Shown here: positions 33,984 to 43,052 of the stretch, in pieces
How positions within the stretch are numbered: the stretch's first letter is position 1
How the letters are laid out: every line of letters starts with the position of its first letter
Assembly: GCF_000211815.1 (NCBI RefSeq)
Contig: NZ_GL890950.1
Location: forward strand, 1 to 47,066
Source of the DNA: Moorena producens 3L
Lineage (GTDB): Bacteria > Cyanobacteriota > Cyanobacteriia > Cyanobacteriales > Coleofasciculaceae
Direction of reading: 5' to 3'
DNA length: 47,066 bases
The notes under the pieces: generated by a model
Told to the model about the DNA's origin: nothing
The model's database searches: none
What the model saw: only the letters and a program-made list of their open reading frames with translations
Translations under genes and position numbers: made by a program

Positions 33984-34484
33984 GGTGGATGGTAATAAAA
34001 TAATGTTACTAATAGGGATGGTGTTACCGACTTGTTTCAGTGCGAATTTCTGGTAGGATATCCGATATTTCTGCTTCTGAGTCAATTTGGGTTGGGATAC
34101 AAAACCTGAACTTAGTATATTATAAGGTCAGCTATCAGCTATCAGCTATCAGCTAATGCGCTACGCGCACGCTACGCGAACAGCTTATGGGCTATGGGCA
34201 CGCTACGGGAACAGCTTTTGAATAAGCGATGCAGAGGTGCGACCCGTGGCGAATTTAATTCGCCTACGGAAAACGCACCATTACGGTCTTGGGGAGGCAG
34301 CGCGGTCTTGGGGGTTTCCCCCACTCGCTATTGCCGTGGTTTCCCCCACTCGCTATTGCATCAAGACAACAGGTAAACATTCGTTTAATCTCTGTTACGG
34401 AAAGCTCACGGCTGACCGCTGACCGCTGACCGCTGAATGCTTACATTATAAGCCCTAACGCACCCTACAAGAGCGGCGTTTGCA
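33984..34484. repeat. Non-coding mosaic: duplicated fragments and palindromic repeats
   Basis: 34027-34085 repeats the 3' end of the BrnT-partner antitoxin gene (TTGTTTCAGTGCGAATTTCT type). 34088-34130 repeats the GGGTTGGGATACAAAACCTG flank seen at 32.37 kb. 34130-34225 holds AGCTATC palindromes. 34226-34369 is a long repeat with GGCGAATTTAATTCGCC and two CGGTCTTGGGG units, found again at 46823. A half copy of TAACGCACCCTACAAGAG lies at about 34457. Confidence 0.7.
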
Positions 34485-35162
34485 CTACAAAGCCAGAGCG
34501 AAAATCTGCTGTGCAGATAAGTTGAACTGGGGAAAGGTCGGGGAAACAATGGTCGTTTTTTCCGTAAATGGATTCATCTGATATTCTCCATCTACCAAAG
34601 TACAAACAAACAGTGTGGGTTGCTTAGGGTTACCGATAAACTTTCTCGCCCCCAATGCTGCGTAATCGACAATCCAATATTCTTCAATACCCATCTCCTC
34701 ATAATCTCTTAGGTGCGCTTGACCTTGGCGAATTTAATTCGCCACGGGTCGCACCTGAAGTTTATTGTAGTAATCGTCACGCCAATTAGTTGAAACAACC
34801 TCGACGATTAATTTGACCGAATCAGGATTTTGGATAATCGATTCGCTTTCCCATCGCGGTTCTGCCCCAAGAACTTCTTGGTTCAAAACGATGATGTCCG
34901 GCTCATAACCTGATTGTTGGCGTTTGGGTTTGACAATCGATTCTCTAGGAATAGTCCAAATGCCGCCTTTGCCCATCTGCCTGATAATTATTAATAGTTG
35001 CTCGATCAGGGCACCGGTTAGATTTGAATGTTTTCCCTTTGGCTTGGGCATTTCGATAATTACTCCATCATGGAGTTCGTACCGGACTTGGGAGTTTTCG
35101 GGATACCAGCTTATAAATTCATCAAAGCTGTATAGTTTGGGTTCGGCTTGGGCTTGAATCAT
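34485..35162 (-). pseudogene. Uma2 family gene disrupted by a palindromic element
   Basis: The N-terminal part (35162 to about 34758) runs LYSFDEFISWYPENSQVRYE through GYEPDIIVLN and VEVVSTNWRDDYYNKL. The C-terminal part (34710 to 34485) resumes at LRDYEEMGIEEYWIVDY and ends FNLSAQQIFALAL. Comparison with the intact copy at 33375 shows the two parts are contiguous in the family. A palindrome of 46-48 bp between them adds QVRPVAN and an in-frame TAA at its centre. Without it the gene would be about 210 codons and intact. Confidence 0.85.
34711..34756. repeat. 46-bp palindromic insertion element
   Basis: AGGTGCG at one end and CGCACCT at the other enclose TGGCGAATTTAATTCGCCA. It interrupts the Uma2 gene. 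Relatives lie at about 14036-14080, 34232-34275 and 46829-46871. Confidence 0.85.
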
Positions 35163-35305
35163 AGGTCTTTTTTAGATTATTTGGCAACGGGTGACAGGGA
35201 ACATAAAAATGATGTTGCCGGAGCTTCTGTGTTGTCTTATCTATCTGTTTTGGCAAGTTCTTATTCTAATACCTGAATTGCTCCTTGGATGGGGAGTATT
35301 ATTAG

Positions 35306-35770
35306 TTAATAACTTGGCACAATCACCTCAATTTCAGGATGCCAATTAAAATCATCTTCATTAAACGTATAAATACTGGTTACTCCATGGGATATCATAA
35401 TTGCCAGGTGCATTAAATCAAATACTCTAGCACCCTTTACAGGGTGTGTTTTGAGCAATTCAAACCATTGCTTAAAGATATTATCTGACATGGAGAGAAG
35501 TTCTATATTGGGCATTTGCAGAAATCTTTCAATCCGCATTATTGTCTCTTGAGTAGTCAGAGGATTGGCTACAGATTTGGAACTGGTAACAACAGCATAA
35601 AACTCGGCAATCACCTGAGAAGACAGACAGATAACTTCTATTTGACTAGGTCTTAAAATTTCTAAAGCTGCCCGATGTTTTTGCCTATTATCCTTACTTA
35701 AATCAATTGAATATACCAGAATTTTAGTGTCTAAATACCGTTTTATTTTATTATTCGATGCCATAGACAT
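35306..35770 (-). CDS. PIN-domain ribonuclease toxin (VapC-like)
   Basis: A 154-residue PIN protein with YLDTKILVYSIDLSKDNRQK (first Asp), a Glu in VIAEFYAVVT, VFDLMHLAIMISHGV (Asp of motif 3) and YTFNEDDF. The first motif has Lys where Asn or Ser is usual. It overlaps the upstream partner gene by 20 bases, as in toxin-antitoxin operons. Confidence 0.85.
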   Translation of the reverse strand: MSMASNNKIKRYLDTKILVYSIDLSKDNRQKHRAALEILRPSQIEVICLSSQVIAEFYAVVTSSKSVANPLTTQETIMRIERFLQMPNIELLSMSDNIFKQWFELLKTHPVKGARVFDLMHLAIMISHGVTSIYTFNEDDFNWHPEIEVIVPSY

Positions 35771-35990
35771 TACTTCTAGTAAGTGGTTCTTTTACACCAA
35801 GGTCAGCAACCAACCAATCAAACTCTTGATGAAGTTGCTTCAAGTCTTCTTTCTCTTTGTCTTCTTTTTCACTTATATCTTGTGAAAAAATATTCTGTTG
35901 AGAAACCGCCTTAAAAGCAGCAATAATTTCTTCAAGCATAGCAATCTGTTTCGGACTTAGATCTGTCACATCTATGACTTTATTTTTCAT
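35751..35990 (-). CDS. Putative antitoxin partner of the PIN protein
   Basis: A 79-residue charged, mostly helical protein (VTDLSPKQIAMLEEIIAAFK, then KEKEDLKQLHQEFDWLVADL). No known DNA-binding domain is evident. The role is inferred only from the 20-base overlap with the downstream PIN gene. Confidence 0.65.
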   Translation of the reverse strand: MKNKVIDVTDLSPKQIAMLEEIIAAFKAVSQQNIFSQDISEKEDKEKEDLKQLHQEFDWLVADLGVKEPLTRSNVYGIE

Positions 35991-36223
35991 TACAATCTTC
36001 CTCGTTTACTATTAGGTGTTTTGATTATAGCATGAGCGTACGCACTTCTAGGGATAAGTTGTTTAATGCGATCGCACTTTAAGGTGTTGGTGGGCATTGC
36101 ATAGGATAATATTCAACCTATTTCCTTATTTGTCGGCAATGCCCACCCTACAAGCTGTTCCCTGTTCTCTGTTCCCTACAATCCATAAATTGTATACCTC
36201 ATAGCTATGATAATTGCTATATC

Positions 36224-36775
36224 TCAGATAGTTTTTGATATTAACTTTTCCACTGACACTTCAACATGGGGAAAGGCAACAAGGGAGAGACTTCCTTGGC
36301 TATAGGTTTGTTTGATTTGATAACTATCCCCTGATGGTTGCTGAAACACGATCAGTTGTTGAGCTTTCAAATCTACAACCCAATATTCTAAAATGCCAGC
36401 ATGAGCATAGGCGATTCGCTTCTGTTCCAAGTCTTTTACCAAGGTAGTGTCAGATATTTCTATCAATAAGTAAATTTCCTCGGCAGAAGGGTGACGATGG
36501 TCATACAAGGAAACTGGCAATTTAACAACAGCAATATCTGGTTCGGGTTCAGAATCAGGAAGGGTAACTGGATGTGCTTCGTAGATTTTGGCGCAACCTC
36601 GGAGCTTTTCCCGTAAATAGTCTGCCATAGAATCGTTGATTTTCCGATGCAATGGTCCCTCTGGTGACATTTCAATAATTTTTCCCTCTAGTAATTCCAC
36701 ATGACGCTCACTGAGGATACCTGCTGCAATCATGTGATGATAGTCTTCAATTGACCATTTAGCTAAGGTAATCAT
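36224..36775 (-). CDS. Uma2 family (PD-(D/E)XK-fold) protein, copy 3
   Basis: A 183-residue Uma2 protein of the WSIEDYHHMIAAGILSERHV type. Core residues sit in VELLEGKIIEMSPEGP, PEPDIAVVKLP (Asp), IYLLIEISDTTLVKDLEQKR (Glu) and ILEYWVVDLKAQQLIVFQQP. It belongs to a different subgroup from the two copies at 33-35 kb. Confidence 0.88.
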   Translation of the reverse strand: MITLAKWSIEDYHHMIAAGILSERHVELLEGKIIEMSPEGPLHRKINDSMADYLREKLRGCAKIYEAHPVTLPDSEPEPDIAVVKLPVSLYDHRHPSAEEIYLLIEISDTTLVKDLEQKRIAYAHAGILEYWVVDLKAQQLIVFQQPSGDSYQIKQTYSQGSLSLVAFPHVEVSVEKLISKTI

Positions 36776-36810
36776 TTTTATACACTAATTAAAGATGGCT
36801 CTTTTGGAAT

Positions 36811-36853
36811 TTGTAGATGGTGCGTTACGCTACCGCTAACGCACCCTACAAGA
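36811..36853. repeat. Fourth copy of the GGTGCGTTA palindrome repeat
   Basis: TTGTAGATGG leads into GGTGCGTTA (36819-36827) and TAACGCACC (36837-36845), then CTACAAGATCGG and a HIP1 octamer. This copy lacks the AAGGAGGTTC lead. Confidence 0.8.
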
Positions 36854-36965
36854 TCGGCGATCGCACTTTCTAGACATTGTATGCATTTATGTCTTTATTT
36901 TAATCCTCGGAGAGTGACACAAGAGGGATTAGAGCGGGTTTGGTTGTCAAATGACTAATGATTTC

Positions 36966-39857
36966 CTAAACACCTATTATTGGTAAGTAAAATGCCATGA
37001 CCACAAGTGTTCTTCCGCCACCGAAGCCATCTAGGCATGATGGGTTGCTATTCCACCTTGCCACATTGTCGCCAACTTTCTTCCACTGGAGCTTAACGGT
37101 ATGCTCACCTGTCTCAAGCGGCAAGACGAGATTGCCATTCAAATTCACATTAGGATGATTAGGGCTATGGGCTTGAAAGTGCGAACCAGATTGGGGACAG
37201 CCATTACCGTCCACGACTAGCCTTGTTGCAATGAGATTACGACCTTTACAATTCCCATTTGGTTGGACATTAATGGAATAGGTACAAAAAATTATTGCTT
37301 TTCTATCTAGCTTGAAAGGAACTGATGTATCGGAAACATCTTCCCACCCCGCGCATGTGATAGAAACATCAGTATTTGGTTGGGCTGCCCATATTCCAGC
37401 CAAAACCCCGCCACCTTTAATTTGTCCTGACACATCCAGCTTTGCCTCTGGACTATCCGTACCAATCCCCACATTGCCCTTTCCAGGCATTAAGGCAATA
37501 TGATCGTCACAATGATTAGATGTTCCAATCTCCAGTGTCCTTGCCTCTGGTTCGCATCCTCGACGGTAATATCTGATCCAGGCAGCATCACCACAACTTA
37601 GTTGTATCGCTCCAGTTACAGTTAGGTTTTTTACTGAAAGCTCCTGACTCTGAGAACCAGAAAAACGTGTTTTTGTGTCTACATAGGTTTTAATTGCTTT
37701 CTCCGTTGGTATTACACAATCGCTATTACCTTCGAGAGTACCATCACAAGAAAATTCATTCACCGCTACTCCCTGTAGTAGCTTGAGATTGCCGTTCACT
37801 TCTAGTTTTGCCCCTGGATTTGTCCTCCCAATCCCCACATTACCATCTTTGGTGAGGTTGAATACATCACACGCTTCTGCTGTAGAAAAGCTCAATCGCC
37901 CACCAGGTTTATTGGCAATTTCTACCCGATTATTCAATCCTTCGTTGGTGGAAAGTTCTAAGACGGCTAGGTTAGTGCAAGATTGAAATAAGCCTACTGC
38001 ATCTGATCCTAGGACATGAAACTTGTGAGTTGGATTGCTCGTCCCAATCCCCACATTGCCTTTTCCAGGCATTAAAACAATATGATCGTGACAATGATTA
38101 GATGTTCCAATCTCCAGTGTCCTTGCTTCTGGTTCACCTCCTCTACGGTAATATCTGATCCAGGCAGCATCACCACAACTTAGTTGGATCGCTCCATTTA
38201 CAGTTAGGTTTTTTGCTGAAAAATTCTGACTCACAGAACCATGGAGAAGCGCTTTAGTATCGGCATAGGTTTTAATTGCTTTCTCCGTTGGTATTGCACA
38301 ATCGCTATTATCTTCGAGAGTACAATCACAAGAAAATTCATTCACCGCTACTCCCTGTTGTAGCTTGAGATTGCCCTTCACTTCTAGTTTTGCCCCTGGA
38401 TCTATCGTCCCAATCCCCACATGGCAATCTTTGATAACCATCTGTGCTATTCCGTCAGTACCAGGGTTCAGTTCATTGTTATCATGAGTACCACCTTTGT
38501 ACCAAGCAAAATTATTGTCAGTGCGGAAATATTGAGTGCCATCCTGTATCCCTATCCCGTAATTATTATTACACATGTTAATTATCTGTCTTGTGGGTGT
38601 ATCAAAGCTAAGACTTCCTGAGACAGATAATTCATTTGTGGTTGTACAGCCATCTACCCGTAGGTTTTTATCCCCTGGATCGGAATCACCACCAACGTGC
38701 AAACCGCCATTTATAGAGAGTTTAGCCCTTGGATTTGTCGTCCCAATCCCCACATTGCCCTTTCGAGGCATTAAGGCAATATGATCGTCACAATCATTAG
38801 ATGTTCCAATCTCCAGTGTCGTATTTTCTCCTGAATTTCCACAACGGTAATACCTGATCCAGGCAGCATCTTTACTACCATAACCCGGTTCTTTAGTAAA
38901 GAAAATACCCTTGTTTTCTCTATTACCCGCACTTGGTTTTATTACTCCATTTACAGTTAGGTTGTTTGCTGAAAAATCCTCACTCGGAGAACCATTGAGA
39001 AGTGCTTTAGTATCGGCATAGGTTTTAATTGCTTTCTCCGTTGGTATTGCACAATCGCTATTATCTTCGAGAGTACCATCACAAGAAAATGCATTCACCG
39101 CTACTCCGTACTCTAGCTTTAAATTTCCGTTAACTTCTAGTTTGGCATCTGGACAGGTCGTCCCAATCCCCACATTGCCTGATTCACTTACAATGGTTAA
39201 ATGTTGTTCTTTTGAAACGCATTCGCTATAGCTTTCTATATATAATTTTTTTTCTGAACTGCCAATGTACTTAAGGTCAAAACCCCCGTTTGCTGCGGTC
39301 GATTCTCGCAATTGAATGGTTGCATTATTTTGACCCCAAATCTTCAGGACAGGTTCATCTCCTTTAATTTCCAGCTTTGCATCTGGACTATCCGTCCCAA
39401 TCCCCACATTGCCATTTTTATTAATCAGAAAAATCGTATTCTTTAACTCATCATCAATCCGTAAAGCATCTTCATGACACGTCTGGCGAATATGGAGTTT
39501 CGCCTTCGGCGGATCATCGATACTCAGTCCCACATTCCCGTTACTGCTGTCAATAAAAAGCTTACTATCTCCAGAAGAATTAGAGATATTTAAAGCTGGC
39601 TTATTTCCTAATTTTTGATTAATACTCCAAGTGTTCGTGTCACCCGCATAAAAATCCAACAGTTTCTCATCCGTACCTTGGGCGGTAATCTTGATGGGGG
39701 CGGTAATCTTGAGGGGAGTATCTGCCCCAGCCGGGTTTTCTATGCCATCATCTTTTATATTGAGGGTGGAATCAATAAAGTCGGCAAAATCCTGTTGAGA
39801 AGGCTTTTTACCTGTCTTGAATAATTCTTTTAGTTGACTTCTCTTCTTTTGAGCCAT
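36966..39857 (-). CDS. Modular tail-fibre/receptor-binding protein of the eCIS
   Basis: A 963-residue repetitive fibre. It starts KRSQLKELFKTGKKPSQQDF and ADFIDSTLNIKDDGI, likely the baseplate-attachment part. It then alternates trimeric beta-helix motifs (GNVGIGT followed by NPxAKLEVNGNLKL) with three long modules. Each of these modules has AVNEFSCDGTLEDNSDC, then IPTEKAIKTYADTKALL and an NLTVNGAI turn. From about residue 830 the tail is unique (WAAQPNTDVSITCAGWEDVS, LDRKAIIFCTYSINVQ, GGGRTLVVMAFYLPI) and is probably the target-binding tip. It contains 27 Cys, many at fixed places in the modules. It ends 15 bases after the baseplate gene stop, so they share an operon. Confidence 0.75.
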   Translation of the reverse strand: MAQKKRSQLKELFKTGKKPSQQDFADFIDSTLNIKDDGIENPAGADTPLKITAPIKITAQGTDEKLLDFYAGDTNTWSINQKLGNKPALNISNSSGDSKLFIDSSNGNVGLSIDDPPKAKLHIRQTCHEDALRIDDELKNTIFLINKNGNVGIGTDSPDAKLEIKGDEPVLKIWGQNNATIQLRESTAANGGFDLKYIGSSEKKLYIESYSECVSKEQHLTIVSESGNVGIGTTCPDAKLEVNGNLKLEYGVAVNAFSCDGTLEDNSDCAIPTEKAIKTYADTKALLNGSPSEDFSANNLTVNGVIKPSAGNRENKGIFFTKEPGYGSKDAAWIRYYRCGNSGENTTLEIGTSNDCDDHIALMPRKGNVGIGTTNPRAKLSINGGLHVGGDSDPGDKNLRVDGCTTTNELSVSGSLSFDTPTRQIINMCNNNYGIGIQDGTQYFRTDNNFAWYKGGTHDNNELNPGTDGIAQMVIKDCHVGIGTIDPGAKLEVKGNLKLQQGVAVNEFSCDCTLEDNSDCAIPTEKAIKTYADTKALLHGSVSQNFSAKNLTVNGAIQLSCGDAAWIRYYRRGGEPEARTLEIGTSNHCHDHIVLMPGKGNVGIGTSNPTHKFHVLGSDAVGLFQSCTNLAVLELSTNEGLNNRVEIANKPGGRLSFSTAEACDVFNLTKDGNVGIGRTNPGAKLEVNGNLKLLQGVAVNEFSCDGTLEGNSDCVIPTEKAIKTYVDTKTRFSGSQSQELSVKNLTVTGAIQLSCGDAAWIRYYRRGCEPEARTLEIGTSNHCDDHIALMPGKGNVGIGTDSPEAKLDVSGQIKGGGVLAGIWAAQPNTDVSITCAGWEDVSDTSVPFKLDRKAIIFCTYSINVQPNGNCKGRNLIATRLVVDGNGCPQSGSHFQAHSPNHPNVNLNGNLVLPLETGEHTVKLQWKKVGDNVARWNSNPSCLDGFGGGRTLVVMAFYLPIIGV

Positions 39858-39872
39858 GCTCTTTAACTCCTT

Positions 39873-42800
39873 TTAACTAACTTCAAAATCATTAACAATA
39901 CTCATATAATCAATCCCCTCAAAATCCTCTTCATCATAAGAATTTTCTGTGCCCATCAGGCAGATAATATGTTGAGGGGCAGAAACCAAAATTGAATCCG
40001 GGTGTTGCACTTGGGCGAGATTATACGGATTCACCGGATAATCGGTATCTGACTTACCTTGAGAACCAGCTTTGATGGGGACTTGCTCAATTAATTTGAG
40101 ATAGCCAACATCATCTACATAATGTCTTTTCTCAATAAAATGGATCACTGAGGAATTATGGATTGAACTACCAAAGGTAATATCTGCTTGTTCTTCATAA
40201 GCCCACGGGGACAAAAAGCATTTAATATCTTCATTGAGTTGATTCAGATAGTCCCCCTGGTCATATCCAGCGAGAAAACGGATACCCACTTTGTATTGAA
40301 TGGGTTTGTAGCGGGGATTTTTCACCACGATTTGCACAAATGGTGAGGTATAGTTTTGCAGGTATGCCTGGATTTCCTTTAGTAAGTAGGAAGGTGCTTT
40401 GGGTTCCAGGGGAAAGAAAGGCGCAGTATTAGAGATGTCGGGAATTACCACCACTGTCACCTTGGCATCACCAGGATTGTGGTTGCCAGCAGCAGAGGTG
40501 ATACATTTCACCTTATAGATTTGGGGGAAATGTTCCAGTACCAGGCGTTCGTAATCCCAGGCGGTTATAGCCCTCTGTTTATGGCGCAGTCTTTCACTCA
40601 CCCGCATGGTGAAGGCGCGATTGTCTTCTTTTGGTTTACCTCCAAAGGAACTATAGGGCTGTTGTACTGTGTTGATGGCGGGTTCTCGTGTGACAAATCC
40701 TTGAATAGAATTAGCTGCGAGGGGTTTACTTAAATGGTCGGCTGCATTCCCCTGATTCACAAAGGTCGCCCTGACTGCTTGGGTTTTGATGTCGAGAGTA
40801 TCAGGAATTGCAGCAGCATTTTCGGTGACGGTAGCTCGTAGCCAATGTAAACCACTGGGTAACAAGTTATGCTGACTGGTGGCTCCCTCAGGGATACTCA
40901 AGCGGATAATCCCCGAATCGACTAACCCGTTGGTACTATCGGAAAGCATCTCTGTGTCTTTAAATTCTCGCCAAGCATTACCACTCAAGTAACTCCAGTG
41001 AATCTGTGGTGGAGTTAGTTCCCCATTACCACTGCCCGGTATCATTTGGAAGAGGATGGAAATGTTTTGGGGTGGTTGCAGATTGCGGATACCGATGTAT
41101 AAAGTGCCTTCTTCTTGATAGTTCGGTAGGAGATAATATTGGTTGTCTTGATTGAGAGTTTGGATATCGGCATAGCCAAAGGGATTAAGTTGGAATATTT
41201 TACTAGGTTCCTGCTCGCTTTGGGAGGCTTGCAAGTCAATCTCTACTGAGGCGGTATAGTCGAGGGAGATGGCTTTCACTTCCGGGGTGTAAGGGAGATA
41301 AACTGGCAGGGATTTGATTTTTGTTGATGTATCATTTCCTTCGTTATCTTTAACAAAGTCTGTATCCGTTGACAAAGCCACCTTAGTTGATACTACTGGA
41401 TGTAAATCATGGGCAAAATCTGGGCTTTCTAATTCCAGTTGAAAATACCTGTTTTGTTCAAAAGGATCGTCTGTATCGGTTTCATAGGAATAAGTATCCA
41501 AAGAATAGCCTGGAATTTGATAATTGAGGTGAATTGGATTACTTAAAGTATTGTCTTCTTGGGTAAAGATGGATTTGGGACCTTCAATATCCACCCAGCT
41601 TCTGTTATTGAGAAGTTTCAAACTGGCTTGAAAGCTGTTATTAGTAATTGCCTCCGGAATTATCTTGGTGCTATTGTATGCCTGATAATGGGTAGCAAAG
41701 TCTTGAGGAAGTCCCATCCATTCCATCTTGATGGCAATACTATCTAACTTTTTGGTGCTAATTTCTCGATTGGCGAAGTAAAAACCCGAACCTACTTTAG
41801 GATTATTGCCAAAGGGTTTAAAAGGAGTTTTGGGATTTAGTACTAAGTTATCGTTCCGCAGTTGGACATCTTGAATATTTTCTACTTTAACTTGTATATT
41901 GACTTTTTCTAAGGATACTGATTTGAATTGATCGTAATAGATAAGTGTTTCCTGGGTATTTTCTGATGGTGATATTTCTTTCAACAGAATTTTTACAATC
42001 GGATAGGAAGTTGCGATGAAAAAAGTTGACTCATCTGGTTTTGGTGGCAAGATAGCTGGTAGGGTAGAATCGAGTTTTAACTGAAACTGTAAACTGTTAA
42101 GGTAAATAGCAGAAGAACGATAGAGGTTAATCTTGTCAGTACTAACAGCATCTTGAGGGAAATTACCGATACCAATTTGCTGTATATTAGCTTCATTATT
42201 ATTAACTAATCCTGTAATCTGGAATATCTTACCGTCATTCCAAACCAGAAGTTGCTTCACGTTGCTAGCAGAAAAGGTATGTTCAGAGCCTTCAATAAAA
42301 TAAACACTTGTAAAGTTATCGTTGTCCGAAGCAGTGGAACTCAGAGATAGTTCTGTACTGCTATAAGATACTAGTGGATCTTCTACAATAAAAACGCCAA
42401 TTTCATATTCAAAGGATTCCGGTTGTATCCATTGCGCTTCACTACTCAAGTAAATTTCAAAAGGGCCATTTTCACTACTTAGTATTGCCTGGAACTTATC
42501 CCGATTCAAAGTCCTTTCTTCACCGGTGAAGGTAAGGGTAATATTACATGTTCCTTCTTGTAACAACAAGACGGGAGAAGTAACGGCAAAACCGATGGAA
42601 TTTTGTGAGGTTTGAGTAATGTTGCCAAAAGTATTAAAACGTTGTGCTTTAGTTGCTTGTACCTCTTCGGCGTCAACTAGTGAACTTCCATGGATATTTT
42701 TAATTTCGGTTTTTCCAATAGGAGGGTAAGTAAAGTTTCTTTTCTTGGTTTGGGCTTTCTCAACGAGGCGATAGACTTCTTCCCAATCAGGATTTTCTGT

Positions 42801-43052
42801 AGTAGCTTGGATTTCCATAATCTTCCGGAAATCTGCCACACTCAGATAAAGTTCTTTTTTGACATATCTAATAACTAGCTCTTGGTCAAGATGAGCAAAT
42901 ATCTCTTGGAGAGTTGTATAACCATTAGGCATTTTCGGCAAAGGATCGCCAGGATTAGGTGACCCAAGAGCCAATTCCATCATGCTCTTGAAAGCCAATT
43001 GTTCTCGCTCTTCTTGTTCTCGCTTTTCTTTTAAGGCATTACGCCTCCCCAT
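39873..43052 (-). CDS. Afp11-like baseplate protein, C-terminal part (baseplate J/gp6 family)
   Basis: A 1,059-residue protein whose C-terminal third is a baseplate J-type domain: VTREPAINTVQQPYSSFGGK, RVSERLRHKQRAITAWDYER and LVLEHFPQIYKVKC (about 785-850), AYLQNYTSPFVQIVVKNPRY, and ITFGSSIHNSSVIHFIEKRH (about 955-975). Residues 20-105 repeat a domain also found at the end of the upstream protein (LGSPNPGDPLP ... DWEEVYRLVEKAQTKK). Its start codon overlaps the upstream gene by 22 bases and has no Shine-Dalgarno. Both facts suggest one original protein now read in two frames. Confidence 0.8.
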   Translation of the reverse strand: MGRRNALKEKREQEEREQLAFKSMMELALGSPNPGDPLPKMPNGYTTLQEIFAHLDQELVIRYVKKELYLSVADFRKIMEIQATTENPDWEEVYRLVEKAQTKKRNFTYPPIGKTEIKNIHGSSLVDAEEVQATKAQRFNTFGNITQTSQNSIGFAVTSPVLLLQEGTCNITLTFTGEERTLNRDKFQAILSSENGPFEIYLSSEAQWIQPESFEYEIGVFIVEDPLVSYSSTELSLSSTASDNDNFTSVYFIEGSEHTFSASNVKQLLVWNDGKIFQITGLVNNNEANIQQIGIGNFPQDAVSTDKINLYRSSAIYLNSLQFQLKLDSTLPAILPPKPDESTFFIATSYPIVKILLKEISPSENTQETLIYYDQFKSVSLEKVNIQVKVENIQDVQLRNDNLVLNPKTPFKPFGNNPKVGSGFYFANREISTKKLDSIAIKMEWMGLPQDFATHYQAYNSTKIIPEAITNNSFQASLKLLNNRSWVDIEGPKSIFTQEDNTLSNPIHLNYQIPGYSLDTYSYETDTDDPFEQNRYFQLELESPDFAHDLHPVVSTKVALSTDTDFVKDNEGNDTSTKIKSLPVYLPYTPEVKAISLDYTASVEIDLQASQSEQEPSKIFQLNPFGYADIQTLNQDNQYYLLPNYQEEGTLYIGIRNLQPPQNISILFQMIPGSGNGELTPPQIHWSYLSGNAWREFKDTEMLSDSTNGLVDSGIIRLSIPEGATSQHNLLPSGLHWLRATVTENAAAIPDTLDIKTQAVRATFVNQGNAADHLSKPLAANSIQGFVTREPAINTVQQPYSSFGGKPKEDNRAFTMRVSERLRHKQRAITAWDYERLVLEHFPQIYKVKCITSAAGNHNPGDAKVTVVVIPDISNTAPFFPLEPKAPSYLLKEIQAYLQNYTSPFVQIVVKNPRYKPIQYKVGIRFLAGYDQGDYLNQLNEDIKCFLSPWAYEEQADITFGSSIHNSSVIHFIEKRHYVDDVGYLKLIEQVPIKAGSQGKSDTDYPVNPYNLAQVQHPDSILVSAPQHIICLMGTENSYDEEDFEGIDYMSIVNDFEVS

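Noticed and set aside
33984..34085. Longer N-terminus for the Uma2 protein at 33375
   Set aside because: The extra 34 codons come from a duplicated antitoxin fragment, while family homology starts at the ATG at 33983.
34194..34422. Two overlapping small frames on +
   Set aside because: They lie wholly within the 34226-34369 dispersed repeat and AGCTATC palindromes.
37312..39824. Several open frames on + opposite the fibre gene
   Set aside because: They are antisense shadows of the repeated fibre modules, without ribosome binding sites, and repeat along with the modules.
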